Source: Ricordea florida (lineage: Eukaryota; Cnidaria; Anthozoa; Corallimorpharia; Ricordeidae). From it: a DNA stretch of 64,000 nt. A model generated the notes under the pieces. It saw only the letters and a list, made by a program, of their open reading frames with translations. It searched no databases and was not told where the DNA came from. The stretch is taken from positions 8,873,097 through 8,937,096 of the forward strand of contig OX453278.1 of assembly GCA_949710005.1 (NCBI GenBank). Reading direction: 5' to 3'. This document shows positions 47,879 through 59,586 of the stretch, piece by piece (position 1 is the first letter of the stretch; every line of letters begins with the position of its first letter). The translations under genes and the position numbers were made by a program.

Positions 47879-50801
47879 CGACTCCCGCAAAAACCTCGCG
47901 AAGATAATTTTTGAAGAAGTCACAATGCTTCTATATTGTATTCTTTATTTTTTTATATTTTGTATTTTATTTTTATATCAGCGTAATCTCCATTATTTTA
48001 TTTCTTATGCTGTGTTTGGTACACAATTAGTGACAACTGGTGCAAATTACATGATCAGTATACCGCTCAACACAGTGCTTAAAAATTGACCTTCATTTAG
48101 CTCTTTCACTGCCACTGAGATTGCACCAGAGGGAATAGAAGTAAAATTATTTATTATCTTGACAGCGAATACAGAGTCGATGAAGTATCACAATAATATT
48201 CACTTAACACAAATTGAAAATGATTGTAAATCATTATTTGCAGGTGAAATCTTGAAGAGTTGATATGAATGGTTGTGTTTACCACGGTGTAAAAACCTGT
48301 GTTTTTTTTCTTTAGTTTTATTTTCTTAGTCTCTACTGGTTTGTCTTCTTTGTTGTACATTACTTTTAAACACAATATCTTCTTACACTGAGGATGAGTT
48401 GAATGCTCCAATTATTTTTTGCTTATGTTTTTTGGTTATAATTGCATGAGATTCATTGTAAGACGAATCTTCTGATTAGATGTTTTATTGTCTACTGCAG
48501 TCATTATTTCATTCCCGGGTAACCACAATTGAGAGCATTATGAATAGTGCATGTTTTAATTTGTGTACTCTTTTCAGTTGCAATGGTACCCCCAGTGGTA
48601 AATAAAAAAATTCCTCTTCCCTCAAAAGAGATGCCATATCAACAGAAGTGTGAGATACAATGTCATTACATAAAAAAATTGGGGGTATAACAATTGAATT
48701 CTACAAATACTTTGAATAAAGGTTTGGTAATAGTGAGTGCCGACTGTATAGTATGTGGTTGTGCTATTTTTAGGTCATATCATAAAAACAATACATGTAA
48801 GAAAGAGTTATTAAAATCTTAATATGTTCCAAAAGATTGCTGCACTACCTACTCCTGTAAAAAAATAATGTTAAATCAACATCAATCAGTGAAAAGTATA
48901 TACCACATGAAAGTTTAATTGTGCTGTTACAGAAACAGGCAAAATATCCATACCCAACCACAGAAGATTACCTTATTTTGAATATATGAAAATTTCTATT
49001 ATAAAAACTGTAGATGAAAGATTTAATATAAGGATGGTATTTCATCGAAAAAGTCATGGCAGCCAGAGGTATTGAACTGTAACCAATGACATATAGTAAC
49101 GAGAAGAACTATCATTATATTATTATCATTATTATGATCATTACTATTATTATTACTGGTATTGATATGATTATTATTGTTATATTTTTTATGTTAAACA
49201 TAATATATTTTTATGGGGTGGGATGCATGTCCTAATCTTGGTAAAGGTATTGTTACTCTACTACTACAAGCAATACAAAAATCTTCTTAATAGGTTTTCC
49301 ATCAGAGGTGGTAGTAATCAAAAGAGCTCCAAACAATAACATTTCTTCTTAAAGGCTTAGAATCTAATGCAGTCATTTGTCTATAAAGTTTGTGTGGAGA
49401 ATCATTATATAAAGCATAGGGCATTTAGGAAACTTGAAACACTTGTTACTACATACAGCACATTTGCAATGAATATATGAGAAAGATCATAAACATTTTG
49501 GCATTACAAAATTTATTTTCTTCTTTATAAAGTTTTTCCAATGTAAAAGGTTAATTGCATGTTGTGGCTGTTATGAAATATTGATATTTGACATCATAAA
49601 AATAAAGTATACAGCAGAAAGTAACAAAATTAATATGTTATGTCTAACTTTGCAAATTAAGGCTTGAAGATAAAACTGACCCATTGTGAAAAGGGTGTGA
49701 AATTTGTTGTCTCTATGCAATATTATTGAAACCTTTCAATCAGAGAATACATACATATATATATATATATATATAGCAAAGAGAAATACTACTCAGAATT
49801 CAGTAATCACATTTGCTTTATTTTGAAATGATCGCATTGATCACTGATAATATTGCAGAACCAGTACTTTGTAGTGACACAGGGTATATATTCTGTTGAA
49901 AATGTTAAACATAACGGCTAGATCAAGAAAACTTACAATATTTTCACTGTTGCAATGATATCAGATCACTTCGTTATAAATGATTGCTATAACAACTGCA
50001 ACTTTCTGTGTTGGGAATTACTTCAAAATGGAAACGCTATCGTTTTATTATGAAAACACCTACTTACATTCTCTTTTAATCTGTTGGTCGTCTTCCGATT
50101 CCGTTTTTAGAGTAATAGAATTATTTTCCAGAGACATCTCCAATCGTTTAAGTCGTTCTTACTCGGTGTCGTTTTGCTAAATGTAGTACGCTAATATATT
50201 TCGTTATGTAATCGTTCACTCATGTCCTGTATTTATATCAATAACACATTCAAATTCAAAACTAACTTGATTGAATTCCTGGTCCTTTTCCCTGCTGTTT
50301 CGTTTGCCTTTTTTCTGGAGCGAGCAGTTGTTGTCTTGGCTGCGATGTCTGTTGTTATTCTCCCTGCTGTCGTTTCTCTATCCCTGCTTTGAGTCGTACT
50401 TTCCTTGTGTTGATTATCACGGTATTCGAACTTACTCGGCGACGATCTCGAGCTAATCTTTCTTGAATATCTCGGAGATCACCTTGCTGGGATGTACTTC
50501 CAAGACGAGTGAAATCGGTCTCCACAAAATTTACATTACTTTCAAAAAGGCACACCGAATTCTCAATGGCGAAAATTCAGCAGTTCTCAAGTGGGCTACT
50601 ATTGCCAGGTAACCTGGCCTGCGAACGGACACCTTTAAAATATAGATATATATATAAATATATATATATAAATATATATATATATACATATATAAAAACT
50701 CTCGGCTCGATTTACTTGGGCTTGCGAGCCACGTGGTCTGACCGGAACCGACACGAATAGTAACCTCGCTACGCTCGGCCTTCGGCCTCGCTTCGCGAGG
50801 A
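47879..50801 (+). repeat. Repeat E, copy 2
   Basis: It has the same order as 8,806-11,893, starting ACGACTCCCGCAAAAACC and ending in the CTTCGCGAGGAA palindrome. (TA)n runs lie at 49,753-49,773 and 50,640-50,690. It separates the truncated BEL element from the ABCC last exon. Confidence 0.75.
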
Positions 50802-50802
50802 A

Positions 50803-51024
50803 TGAGCCGACAGCCCATGTGGATCCAAGATATTTTGGAACACCGTGCGTGATAAACTGGCTGGCTCAACCATAATCACTATAGCTCATCGTTTGAACAC
50901 TGTCAGAGACTGTGATATGATTCTGGTTTTCAGAGACGGGATGGTTGTTGAGTTTGACACGTTCGATGCTCTTTTGGCTAAGAAAGGAGGTGTTTTGGCT
51001 GAGATAGCTGGCGTTTCAGCATGA
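50803..51024 (+). pseudogene. ABCC-like last exon remnant
   Basis: It begins inside the D-loop region (TAHVDP), directly after repeat E. The frame changes near 50,835. It then reads VRDKLAGSTIITIAHRLNTV (the H-loop) and MILVFRDGMVVEFDTFDALL, ending in TGA at 51,022-51,024. This is the C-terminal part of nucleotide-binding domain 2 of an ABCC transporter. Signature and Walker motifs are absent, removed or displaced by the repeat. It marks the 3' end of gene copy 1, so the two ABCC genes lie in tandem. Confidence 0.75.
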
Positions 51025-51239
51025 TGCATGTGACTTGTGTTACTCAAATGTCAGTTTTTCTAAATATTTGATGGAATATATTGAACACTTGTACAAGATA
51101 CGGTGTTTCACATGCGATGAAACACCGTAGATGAGCCAGTTAATCATCGCAGATTAAACACCGAAAGGGGATCTAAAAAGACGATACGCAGCAGAGAATT
51201 ATTTAGCGAAATTTGAGGTGTTTTAAATGACTATGAGAT

Positions 51240-51838
51240 AAAATACATCTATCGAGTGCTTGATAAACCTTAAAGTTATCTTTTGGAAGGAGGAACTTAC
51301 GATTCATAAGTAAGTCTTGTTTTATGAGATGTAATAGATAATTACTGAGGAGAGCAGCATTATTGGATGTAATGCAGGCAACTGATCAGAAGGCCGCAGC
51401 AATTATTGCTGCAGTGCGAGCGTAGCGAGCACAGGGCGAAAACAGATATTTTGGTGTCTTTAGTGTAGAATTAAAGCTTACCTAAAGCCTTAAAGGTGTT
51501 TTAAATGAATATGGGATAAAATAAGGAATGATTTCCTTACAGGTCCCTACTTCATTAGGCATGCTGAAGCTGTCTTGTCTGGTGTAATGCACGTGCAAAT
51601 ATTTCTTGTGTTCGAAGAACGAAATAGTATAGTTACAGAATGCATAATGAAGTAGGGACCAGTGTGCTGAAATCTTACCTAAAATACACCTATTGAGTGC
51701 TTGATAAAGCTAAAAGTTATCAGTTGGAAGGAGGAACTTACGATTCAGAAGCAAGTCTTGTTTTATGAGATGTAATAGATAATTACTGAGGCGAGCAGCA
51801 TTACTGGATGTAATGCAGGCAGCTGAGGCCGCAGTAAT
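51240..51838 (+). repeat. Local duplication carrying half copies of the 119-bp foldback MITE
   Basis: Two copies (about 51,240-51,416 and 51,660-51,838) share GAAGGAGGAACTTACGATTC, then GTAATAGATAATTACTGAGG and CAGCATTA(T/C)TGGATGTAATG. The MITE part breaks off at its central palindrome in both. Confidence 0.65.
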
Positions 51839-52325
51839 AAACTGTACTTCCACCTTTCTTTCTTCTAAGAGTACAAATAGGATAACGGCAAGTTGAATAA
51901 GCCCAGGAGCTACTGCTTGACGTGATTGTTACATGTGTAAAAGCTCTCTCTTGATTGGGTATTTTAACTATGGACGTGTGAAAAAACCCCATAAGAGCCG
52001 TTCTAAAGATAAATCCACTCGAGTGAGGCTTGACTCCAAGGCTTATTATGGGAGATACAGACCCCAACTAGAAGGGCACTCGATAGAGCGCATACCTCCG
52101 CCCCGCCACATATTGTTGCATGTCTTAAGAGTTTGGATCCACAAATAAGAGCTATTTGAAGAAACGTATATCCGATTGAGGAGTAATGTTGTTTTTCCCA
52201 CATATCGCTTCTTCGCCTTCGATAAGTTGGAATCAGATGAATGGCATCAAGTTTCATAACCAAGAAAGCTGATTGGTCAACATTAATTCGATTAGTAAAG
52301 AAACCCAATTATCACTGAAATTTCT

Positions 52326-53295
52326 GGGCGTCGATAAAAGCGGGAGCATGGAACATTTCGGAACATTCCGCAACATCCCGCAACATGAAAAATTTTTAAA
52401 ATTTAAAAAAAAAATAATAGCAAGAAATAAATAAGACAATAAACATACTTTATATATAACGAAAATAGACATAAATACATAAAATAAAAACGAAAAATAA
52501 AGAAAGAAAATGAATCTGGTATCTTCTCCGAGTATAAGAAAACAATATTTTGTCGGAATCACGAGAGGATGAAGCCTTATCCTCTCTTGGTCGAATTGAT
52601 TTGCTGGGCGAGTGAGGGCAGTTCCATGCAAATGATAATCATGATTGAGGGCTCGCCTCTTTAAAATATAGTAGATTGGGTTGCGAAGAGGTGAATTTTT
52701 AAGCTTTCCTCGCACAGCCACCTCCCATAATGGTCTGCCTTGAATCAAGAGAGAATCATGACGGTTATCCATTTAACAAGAGCTTTGGGACTACTGGCTT
52801 TGGATTTAAAAGGAAAGATTTATATTGGTGGTAGATACTATACTGTTCACAGTCCCCGATTTTTAGATGGTGATTGCGGCCATCTTGGTTTCTCATGGCG
52901 AGCGAAATCTGGGGAGAGTTCCAAATGCCCCTAGGGACGGGTACTCGTTTCGTTCGCTGTACAAAACTACGATGGCGGCGATCGGCAGGAAAATATGGAA
53001 CTCTGACCAGTATAGGTAAGTTTTCTTATTTGTTTCATACGAAGACGATTTCACATGGTTTACTGGGTTGTCTAAGCTAGTGTAGAGTACTCGAGAATTA
53101 CAAGCCAATTTCTTTCTTTCTTTAGTTTTATTTTTTGGGCTCTTTAGTTATGTTTATATTTATTGGCTTATTTATTTCTTGCTATTACTTTTTTAAAATT
53201 TTAAAAATTTTTCAATGTTCCGGGATGTTCCGGGATGTTCCGGAATGTTCCGGCATGTTCCGGAATGTTCCATGTTCCGGCTTTTATCGACGCCC
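52326..53295. mobile_element. Foldback MITE with heat-shock-element-like arrays in its arms
   Basis: Inverted ends GGGCGTCGATAAAAGC / GCTTTTATCGACGCCC are followed on both sides by short tandem ATGTTCCGG units (53,215-53,280; inverted at 52,348-52,387), then by matching AT-rich arms containing CTTATTTATTTCTTGCTATT. The interior of about 700 bp has no clear gene, apart from a short exon-like stretch ending in GGTAAG at 53,019. Confidence 0.75.
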
Positions 53296-53399
53296 CTGAT
53301 AAAATCGCTCAGCTTAAACACGACAAGAATTGCGGTGCGATATGCAGTCTGGTAGGTTTTTTGCGGTCGTGGAACCAGCCATATAATATATACAAAACT

Positions 53400-53650
53400 T
53401 AGGCGTAAACTGATATTATCAAGTGTAGCCCGAGTGAACGCTCCCGAGAGCGCCTATTCTGGATCTGAGATCCGGAGTTTCATCCGGATAAATCCCAAAT
53501 TTTAGTCGATTGATCCTGGGTATATTTGCGACCTTTCCACCAAATTTGGTGCAAATCCGTTGATTAAGTTTTGCGTAAAACGATTAACAAACAGACAAAC
53601 AAACAAACAGACAGGCGTGAAAACATAACCTCCTTGGCGGAGGTAATAAG
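53400..53650 (+). repeat. Interspersed repeat with ACAAACAGAC tail
   Basis: A simple (ACAAACAG)n-like run at 53,589-53,615 follows TTGGTGCAAATCCGTTGATT and precedes ACCTCCTTGGCGGAGGTAA, a hairpin end. I recognise this ending from widespread invertebrate repeats but cannot name the family. Confidence 0.45.
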
Positions 53651-53665
53651 GTTGTTTGAGCATAT

Positions 53666-54038
53666 GAAAATGTTGAGAAACCAGAGCGATGTCATGTGAA
53701 GCTTTACAAGAAATACATTAGTCACGTACCTTTGGACATATCAGATAATTCATTTCATTTGCGACCTTTACCGAAACCAAATGGAAATATTTGGTATTAC
53801 AAAAAGGCTGCTGGAAGGGAAACGTTAAAAGATCATGGGTAAAGCTGGGTTTGACGGTCATTTCACTAACCTTTCATGGCGGCGAAGTTGTGCCACAAAA
53901 CGTTACGATAATGGAGTACCAGAACAAGTAATTCAAGAAACTACTGGTCATCGGTCCGTAGAGGGTGTAAGAACATATAAACGCATTCGATGATATAATG
54001 CAGACAGAAAACAGTGGGTTTGGATGACGATCAGTAAT
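53666..54038 (+). pseudogene. Crypton-like tyrosine recombinase C-terminal remnant with element terminus
   Basis: Two frames give KLYKKYISHVPLDISDNSFH, RPLPKPNGNIWYYKKAAG and then KAGFDGHFTNLSWRRSCATK, VPEQVIQETTGHRSVEGVRT and TYKR. These contain the Arg, His (TGHRS) and Tyr landmarks of a tyrosine recombinase, closest in my memory to animal Cryptons/DUF3504. Small deletions and stops (53,840; after TYKR) break it. The sequence 53,984-54,038 that follows is the same as the TIR of the element at 28,938-30,039. Confidence 0.72.
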
Positions 54039-54099
54039 GATATCCGAATAAGCTACGGTGCTTGGTTTTCATTCCCACACAAATTAAGTTTGTTCAAGC

Positions 54100-54380
54100 A
54101 TTACTTGCTAATTTTTTCGACATTTTTCAAGATATTCCCAGAGATATGATTATTTACCTTGTTTACCATACAAATACGATAACCGGGGAAGTTGAATAAA
54201 CCCAGGAGCTATTGCTTGACGTGATTATTACATATGTGAAAGCTCTCTCTTGATTGGGTATTTTAACTATGGACGTTTGAAAACCCCCTATAAGAGCCGT
54301 TCTAAAGATAAATCCACTCGAGTGAGGCTTGACTCCAAGGCTTATTATGGGAGATAGAGACCCCAATTAATGGGTTCCTC
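54100..54380 (+). repeat. Repeat shared with 51,840-52,070 and 13,080-13,200
   Basis: All three contain GAATAA(A/G)CCCAGGAGCTA, AAAGCTCTCT(C/T)TTGATTGGG and an ACTATGGA motif. The two copies at 51.9 and 54.2 kb also share the downstream AAATCCACTCGAGTGAGGC stretch. Confidence 0.6.
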
Positions 54381-54657
54381 TTAAATTGGACATTCATTCC
54401 CACACAAATGAAAGTTTACCAAAGTAAGAATTCGCTTGACACAACGCAATCAGTGTTCAAAACAATGACGATACACGGCTGGCTAATTCCGCCGCGATAG
54501 ACCTCGCTAAAAATTCCGACCCCAACAAACACGACAACGTAATTTCTGTTCGCAATAAACCTTTGAGAAAGTCTGAATTAAACAAATTCCATACCCCAGA
54601 CTACACAAAGCAAATTTACACATTCGTACAGTTTGCAGCCTCTGTTTTTGACTCAGT

Positions 54658-54720
54658 AAAGTTGGTGTTCAAGACTGGAATTCAACGTCCCATAAAACAG
54701 AGCGATTTCTTTTCTTTCTC
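54658..54720 (+). pseudogene. ABCC-like exon 1 fragment
   Basis: About 60 nt (GTGTTCAAGACTGGAA, CAACGTCCCATAAAACAGAG) match exon 1 codons for the VFKTG...RPI.QSDFF segment. It joins directly to the duplicated upstream region, so it is a rearrangement scar, perhaps of a third gene copy. Confidence 0.65.
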
Positions 54721-57700
54721 TCAGTGTCTGAGGGCACATGTGCAACATTTAACGATCAACTGCAATGCGCTTTTCATAAATCTGCAGACAATTGCAGACA
54801 GTCTTATCCTTTTTTTTTCATGAGTCTTTGATCACGATGCGTAAAGTTACGGCTTGAGTGGGGAAACCGCGAGGTGCGAGAAACACGGGCTCGTGTTTGT
54901 GATTGTGCTCATGCGTCTGCGTCATTAAGCGAAGCCAAAAGACAGACGGCTTGCAATCTATTTAAAGAATCGAAAACATTTCCCACGTTAAGCTGTTACT
55001 GACTTAGAGTGCAGAGAACGTGTAAGTACATCTTTTTCAATCATACATGCATTTCCTGAGCCAAGGTCAAGACAACTGCCCAGGAGTACCAAACGACGGT
55101 TTCTAATAAAATCCACCGTACATTGTGCTTGACATTATCTGAGTGTCGCTACGTCAATTTTGTTTAATATTTAACTTTCCTGGGGAAAAAATACGCGCCG
55201 TTCACAGCCAGCAAGCAGGATTTTTACGTTATCGGACTCCCAGTTAGAGCTCGACTTTGAGGTTGTCAACGAGCCAGCAGCCTTTAAACTTGTTACCTAG
55301 CTGGCCAGAATAATTTAGTACTGCCCAAGAGTACCAAACGACGGTTTCTAATAAAATCCATAGTACATGGTGCTTGGCATTATCTGAGTGTCGCTACGTC
55401 AATCTTGTTTAATATTTAACTTTCCTGGGAAAAAAGTACGCGCTGTTCACCGCCAGCAAGCAGGATTTTTACGTTATCGGACTCCCAGTTAGCGCTCGAC
55501 TTTGAGGTCGTCAACGAGCCAGCAGGCTTTAAATTTGTCACCTAGCTGGCCAGAATAAAAAAAAAACGTTTGCCAAGAGTTTGCCAAACGTTTGCCAGAA
55601 TGTTCGAGTATACCATTCAGGCTTACCGGTCAGCGAGGAATTTAAGTATTAACCATAGTAAGGTGCACTTCCTTAAAACTAACTTTATGACAACGGATTT
55701 AGTGTTGCGTATCATGGACACAACAAGTACGTTAATGGTTTTATTTTTACATTTGACTGGAGAAGACTTTTGGAGCTCATTATATTTTTCATCTCCCAGG
55801 AAGTAAGCAGTTCAATTAATTGCTTTAGAGAAAACGTCACAGCCAAGAAATACAAACAAGTCCCTTTTTCTCAACTGGGGACAGTTTTTTGATATTTCTT
55901 TTTATCAAGCCAGACGTTGAACGAAAATCCGAGCCAGTAAATTGCCTAATGTTAATATTTTCCAGCCAGTGTAACTGCAGCCTGCCGAGCAGTTATCTGT
56001 CGAGTGGCTGCGTCGGGTACTCCTGACTGCCGTTTATGATCTCCTGTTATGGTTATCAGTACTGACTAAATACTGTTATTATGCAATTGGTTACACGCCA
56101 CTGACTTTGCAGAAACAGTAGCGCAATGCAGTCTTTGACTGATCATGTTACTCGGTATTGTTAATATTAAAAGCAGGACACTTGAATGTTAAATATTTGT
56201 TCAAATAAAAACACAATAAATAGATTAACACTGATTCGGCCATACCCGGCTGGCTAATTCCGTCGCAACCCATGATTATAAGTATAACTCATTGCCCTAT
56301 GGAACTTGATAACTTTGACACTCAAGATATTCCTTTTATGTGGTAAACTTTGTATTTCGACCTGAAAGTAATTCACCAAGTCTTTTTGGTCATTCCAAAT
56401 TTCGTCCCAGGGCTCTACATGAATTAAAGCTGTACTGAAAATATGAGTAACAAAGAAGTCAAGCAAGGAATCGCATCATGCAAGGAAATTCCTCATCAAA
56501 TCTGAGCAGAAGCTCCTCTTTTAGTGTTTGGTGAGTAATTATGCAGGAAGAAGGAAATTTTATGGAATCACCTGTCAATCAAGCTAGACACCCAGCAACG
56601 GTTGAACGGATCAATTAGGTTGCCAATGCTATGAAAGTCACAGGGGTGCTCGTTGTACCTTTCAGGGGGTATAAATTTGTGTATTGGTACCGCTTAGAGT
56701 GCTAAAACCTAAATTGACTACTGTCAGAGTTGTCTCAGTATCTTTTATTGGTTTGAATTTGTATATTGGTATAACTCAGTAGAGTGCTAAAACCTAAATG
56801 ACTGCTACCAGAGTTGTCTCAGTATCTTTTAGGGGCCCACGGTAAAGTTATCGCATATTCCTTTCAAAAAGTCCTTCACAAGAGAGTGCTCGAAAGTTAT
56901 CTTTATTACTATTGAACTTTGAAGTCCCAGTTACATATAATTTGTGGTTGTTGAATTGGTACCCCTAAGTAGTGGAAAGGAATTTGGAACACGTACATAA
57001 CACAAGATTCTGGTAACTTTTACGGGTGTCCTCAAAATTTCTCGACCAGGAACCCCCTCACTATAATGGGGGAGCAGCCCCAGGTGCCATTTAACTCTAA
57101 CCGCATACGTTACTTTGTGCAGTTGAAGCATCGATGAAATCTAATCTCGACGCAATACTTTATAACTTCTGTTCCTGAAATATCCCAAGAGACGCGATTA
57201 CAGCAAGCATAACTTTATATGAACATACATGTAGTCTTCGCTAAACTTACCCATTTAATTTCGTATTTACGCTTCTTTGGCTAAGTGCGCCATATCGTCA
57301 CTGCCCCGCTCTTTATGGGCTGTTTGATATATATATATATCATACGAAACACGTAAATAACTGATTTTATATGAATAATTCATCAAACAACTTCTTTTAT
57401 TTATAAATCATGCTGTCACCTAAAACCATTACTTACATATCATAAAGTTACTCAAACAGGTTGTAAATCTACTATTCTAATTTATAAAGTTTACTTGGTG
57501 CGTTAATCTATTATTTATAAATAACAAAATTCACCTCGCCGAGTGTAAATTTATTATTTATCACTACCTCACGGTTATGATGAATATGGCATGTACAAAA
57601 TATCCCATGAAAATAGCGGGAATTTATCTTTGGAGACCGAGTTATACGAAATTTTATGGCGGATCCGTAGCCATTAACAAGGTCGATATCCGAGACTGTT

Positions 57701-58130
57701 TCTCGTGCTATCAGTGGCCGAATTTATACTAGAGGACGTCTAAGACATTATGATAGACGCATTAAACGTCTGGCCGTAAGTGCGTCTAATACAATACGAG
57801 ACGCACTTAACTTTAACTCCTCGTCAATCCACTTCTTCATTATTTATATATAATTCTTTTGTACCTTCTATTTATTTATAAATGACCAAAAACAGGCTTG
57901 CCCTAAAGCTAGTTAAACTTTCAGCCTTTCAGAATTTTAATTTCAGTTGGGAGATATGACATATTATTTGTTATCTATTGTTATTTATGTTGTATAATTT
58001 GCAAGTTAAATTGTTACAGGACATTGTAACTAAAGGGCACTTTGTCCTTAGAAAGGTGACATCGCCCGCTTTTATCGTTAATCGTCAAAGGAAATTCTGT
58101 TTGCTCCGTCAGTCCATCGGACTCCCAGCC
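54721..58130 (+). repeat. Segmental duplication copy 2 (upstream of ABCC-like copy 2)
   Basis: It matches 7,410-8,337, 12,290-14,136 and 41,735-42,797 in that order. It lacks MITE copies 1 and 2, repeat E, element B with all DNA from 14,137 to 41,734, and the SINE. It also contains a small internal duplication (about 55,070-55,300 and 55,320-55,550). Confidence 0.75.
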
Positions 58131-58679
58131 ATGGCACAAAACGTTCGATACCAGAATGTTCCTTCCAATATCGATGATGAGAAATTTGAGCCTAGCCATG
58201 TCAGCCTTCCTTCTCGTGTCACATTTCAGTGGCTAAACGATGTGTTCAAGACTGGAAGTCAACGTCCCATAGAACAGAGCGATTTCTTTCCCCTTGACGA
58301 AGAGATGACAACGCGTTCAGCAACGGAACGGCTTCTAAGTCTGTGGGAGAAAGAAGTGGTACGGTGCAAGGAAACAGAACGGCCAAAACTTTGGAAATGC
58401 ATGTTACGAATAGTGCCACTTTGGCACATTTTACTGATCCTTTCTCTCCAGCTTTTGGAAAGCATTTGCCGTGCTGTTGTGCCGTTAATGATTTGGGTTC
58501 TGGTCACGGGGTTGATGTCAAATCACGACGAGAAAACAGAATATTTACTTTACGGTTGTGCTGCCACGTTGGCTTTAGTAAACATCGTAAAAGGCTTAAG
58601 TATGCACCAGTTTTCCTATCGATGTGAACTGCTGGGCGTAAAAATGTGCAGCGCCATCAAGGGAATTGTGTATCACAAG
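58131..58679 (+). CDS. ABCC/MRP4-like transporter exon 1, copy 2
   Basis: 549 nt, the same length and phase as copy 1, with the donor CACAAG|GTACGA at 58,679/58,680. It has the conserved WLNDVFKTGSQRPIEQSDFF, helices IVPLWHILLILSLQLLESIC and YLLYGCAATLALVNIV, and HQFSYRCELLGVKMCSAIKG. Differences from copy 1 are mostly single substitutions that preserve the frame. Later exons would lie beyond the window, since only repeats follow here. The longer upstream frame from 57,978 is not needed, because the ATG at 58,131 matches copy 1. Confidence 0.82.
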
Positions 58680-58923
58680 GTACGACTGATTAATTTTCAC
58701 TGTAATATTGCAAATTTCAATGTCTTAAGAATATTGGTTGGGACGCTTGCATTTCTTTTTTTGGAAATCGGCCAATCAGGTAGTACGGGGTTTGGACGTT
58801 GAAGCATTCAGCCGGTTGGGCATTTTTTCGACATTAATTTGACGATTCTCAAAGATACTTCTAGAGATATAAGATAACTTCTTATCAATGCTGTACTGTG
58901 ATTCACATTTGTTCCACTTATAA

Positions 58924-59026
58924 TTCCTCGCGAAGCGAGGTTACTAATCGTGTCGCTTTCGGTCAGACAACGTGGCTCGCAAGCCCGAGTAAATCGAGGC
59001 GAGAGTTTTTATATATGTATATATTT
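58924..59026 (-). repeat. Solo terminal module of repeat E
   Basis: It holds the approximately 105-bp end of repeat E only (CCTCGCGAAGCGAGG to AGAGTTTTTATATATG). A second solo copy is at 59,473-59,583, next to the full copy 3. Confidence 0.7.
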
Positions 59027-59177
59027 AGCAATTAATGAATGAGGCTGAGTAGGATATGAAGAATTAAGCGGATCGAGAAAGGTGTTATCCACCGAGGCCG
59101 TAGGCCGAGGTGGATAACACCCTTCCGAGATCCGCTTAATTCTTCATATCCTACGAAAGCCGAATTCATTAATTGCT
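59027..59177. mobile_element. 151-bp foldback MITE
   Basis: AGCAATTAATGAAT at the left pairs with ATTCATTAATTGCT at the right. Long arms (GGATATGAAGAATTAAGCGG) surround a CGAGGCCGTAGGCCGAGG core. The following DNA to 59,470 may belong to a larger element but shows no gene. Confidence 0.75.
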
Positions 59178-59438
59178 TTATTATTTATCAAAATATTTTC
59201 AAACACTTAAAGGAGAAAATGAGCTTCATTTTCACAAATTTCACACCCACCAGCAATATAACAAAACAACAAAATAACACAAGCTCGTCCCCAGGTCTTC
59301 TCGGTTAACGGTGCATTAACCTGCGAAAACGCTGCATTTTTGACGTCATTTCCTCGTTTAAGTCAAAATTCTTCCAAAATTGGTCATCAGTAACTGGTTA
59401 TGGTGAATTAAACGTGTGCTTTTAGCCAATCAGAATCG

Positions 59439-59469
<31 letters not shown>

Positions 59470-59472
59470 TTA

Positions 59473-59583
59473 TTCCTCGCGAAGCGAGATTACTAATCGT
59501 GTCGCTTCCGGTCAGACCACGTGGCTCGCAAGCCCGAGTAAATCGAGCCGAGAGTTTTTATATATGTATATATATATACATAT
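59473..59583 (-). repeat. Solo terminal module of repeat E, second
   Basis: It is the same as 58,924-59,026 and the end of copy 3, giving three terminal modules within 800 bp. Confidence 0.7.
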
Positions 59584-59586
59584 TTA

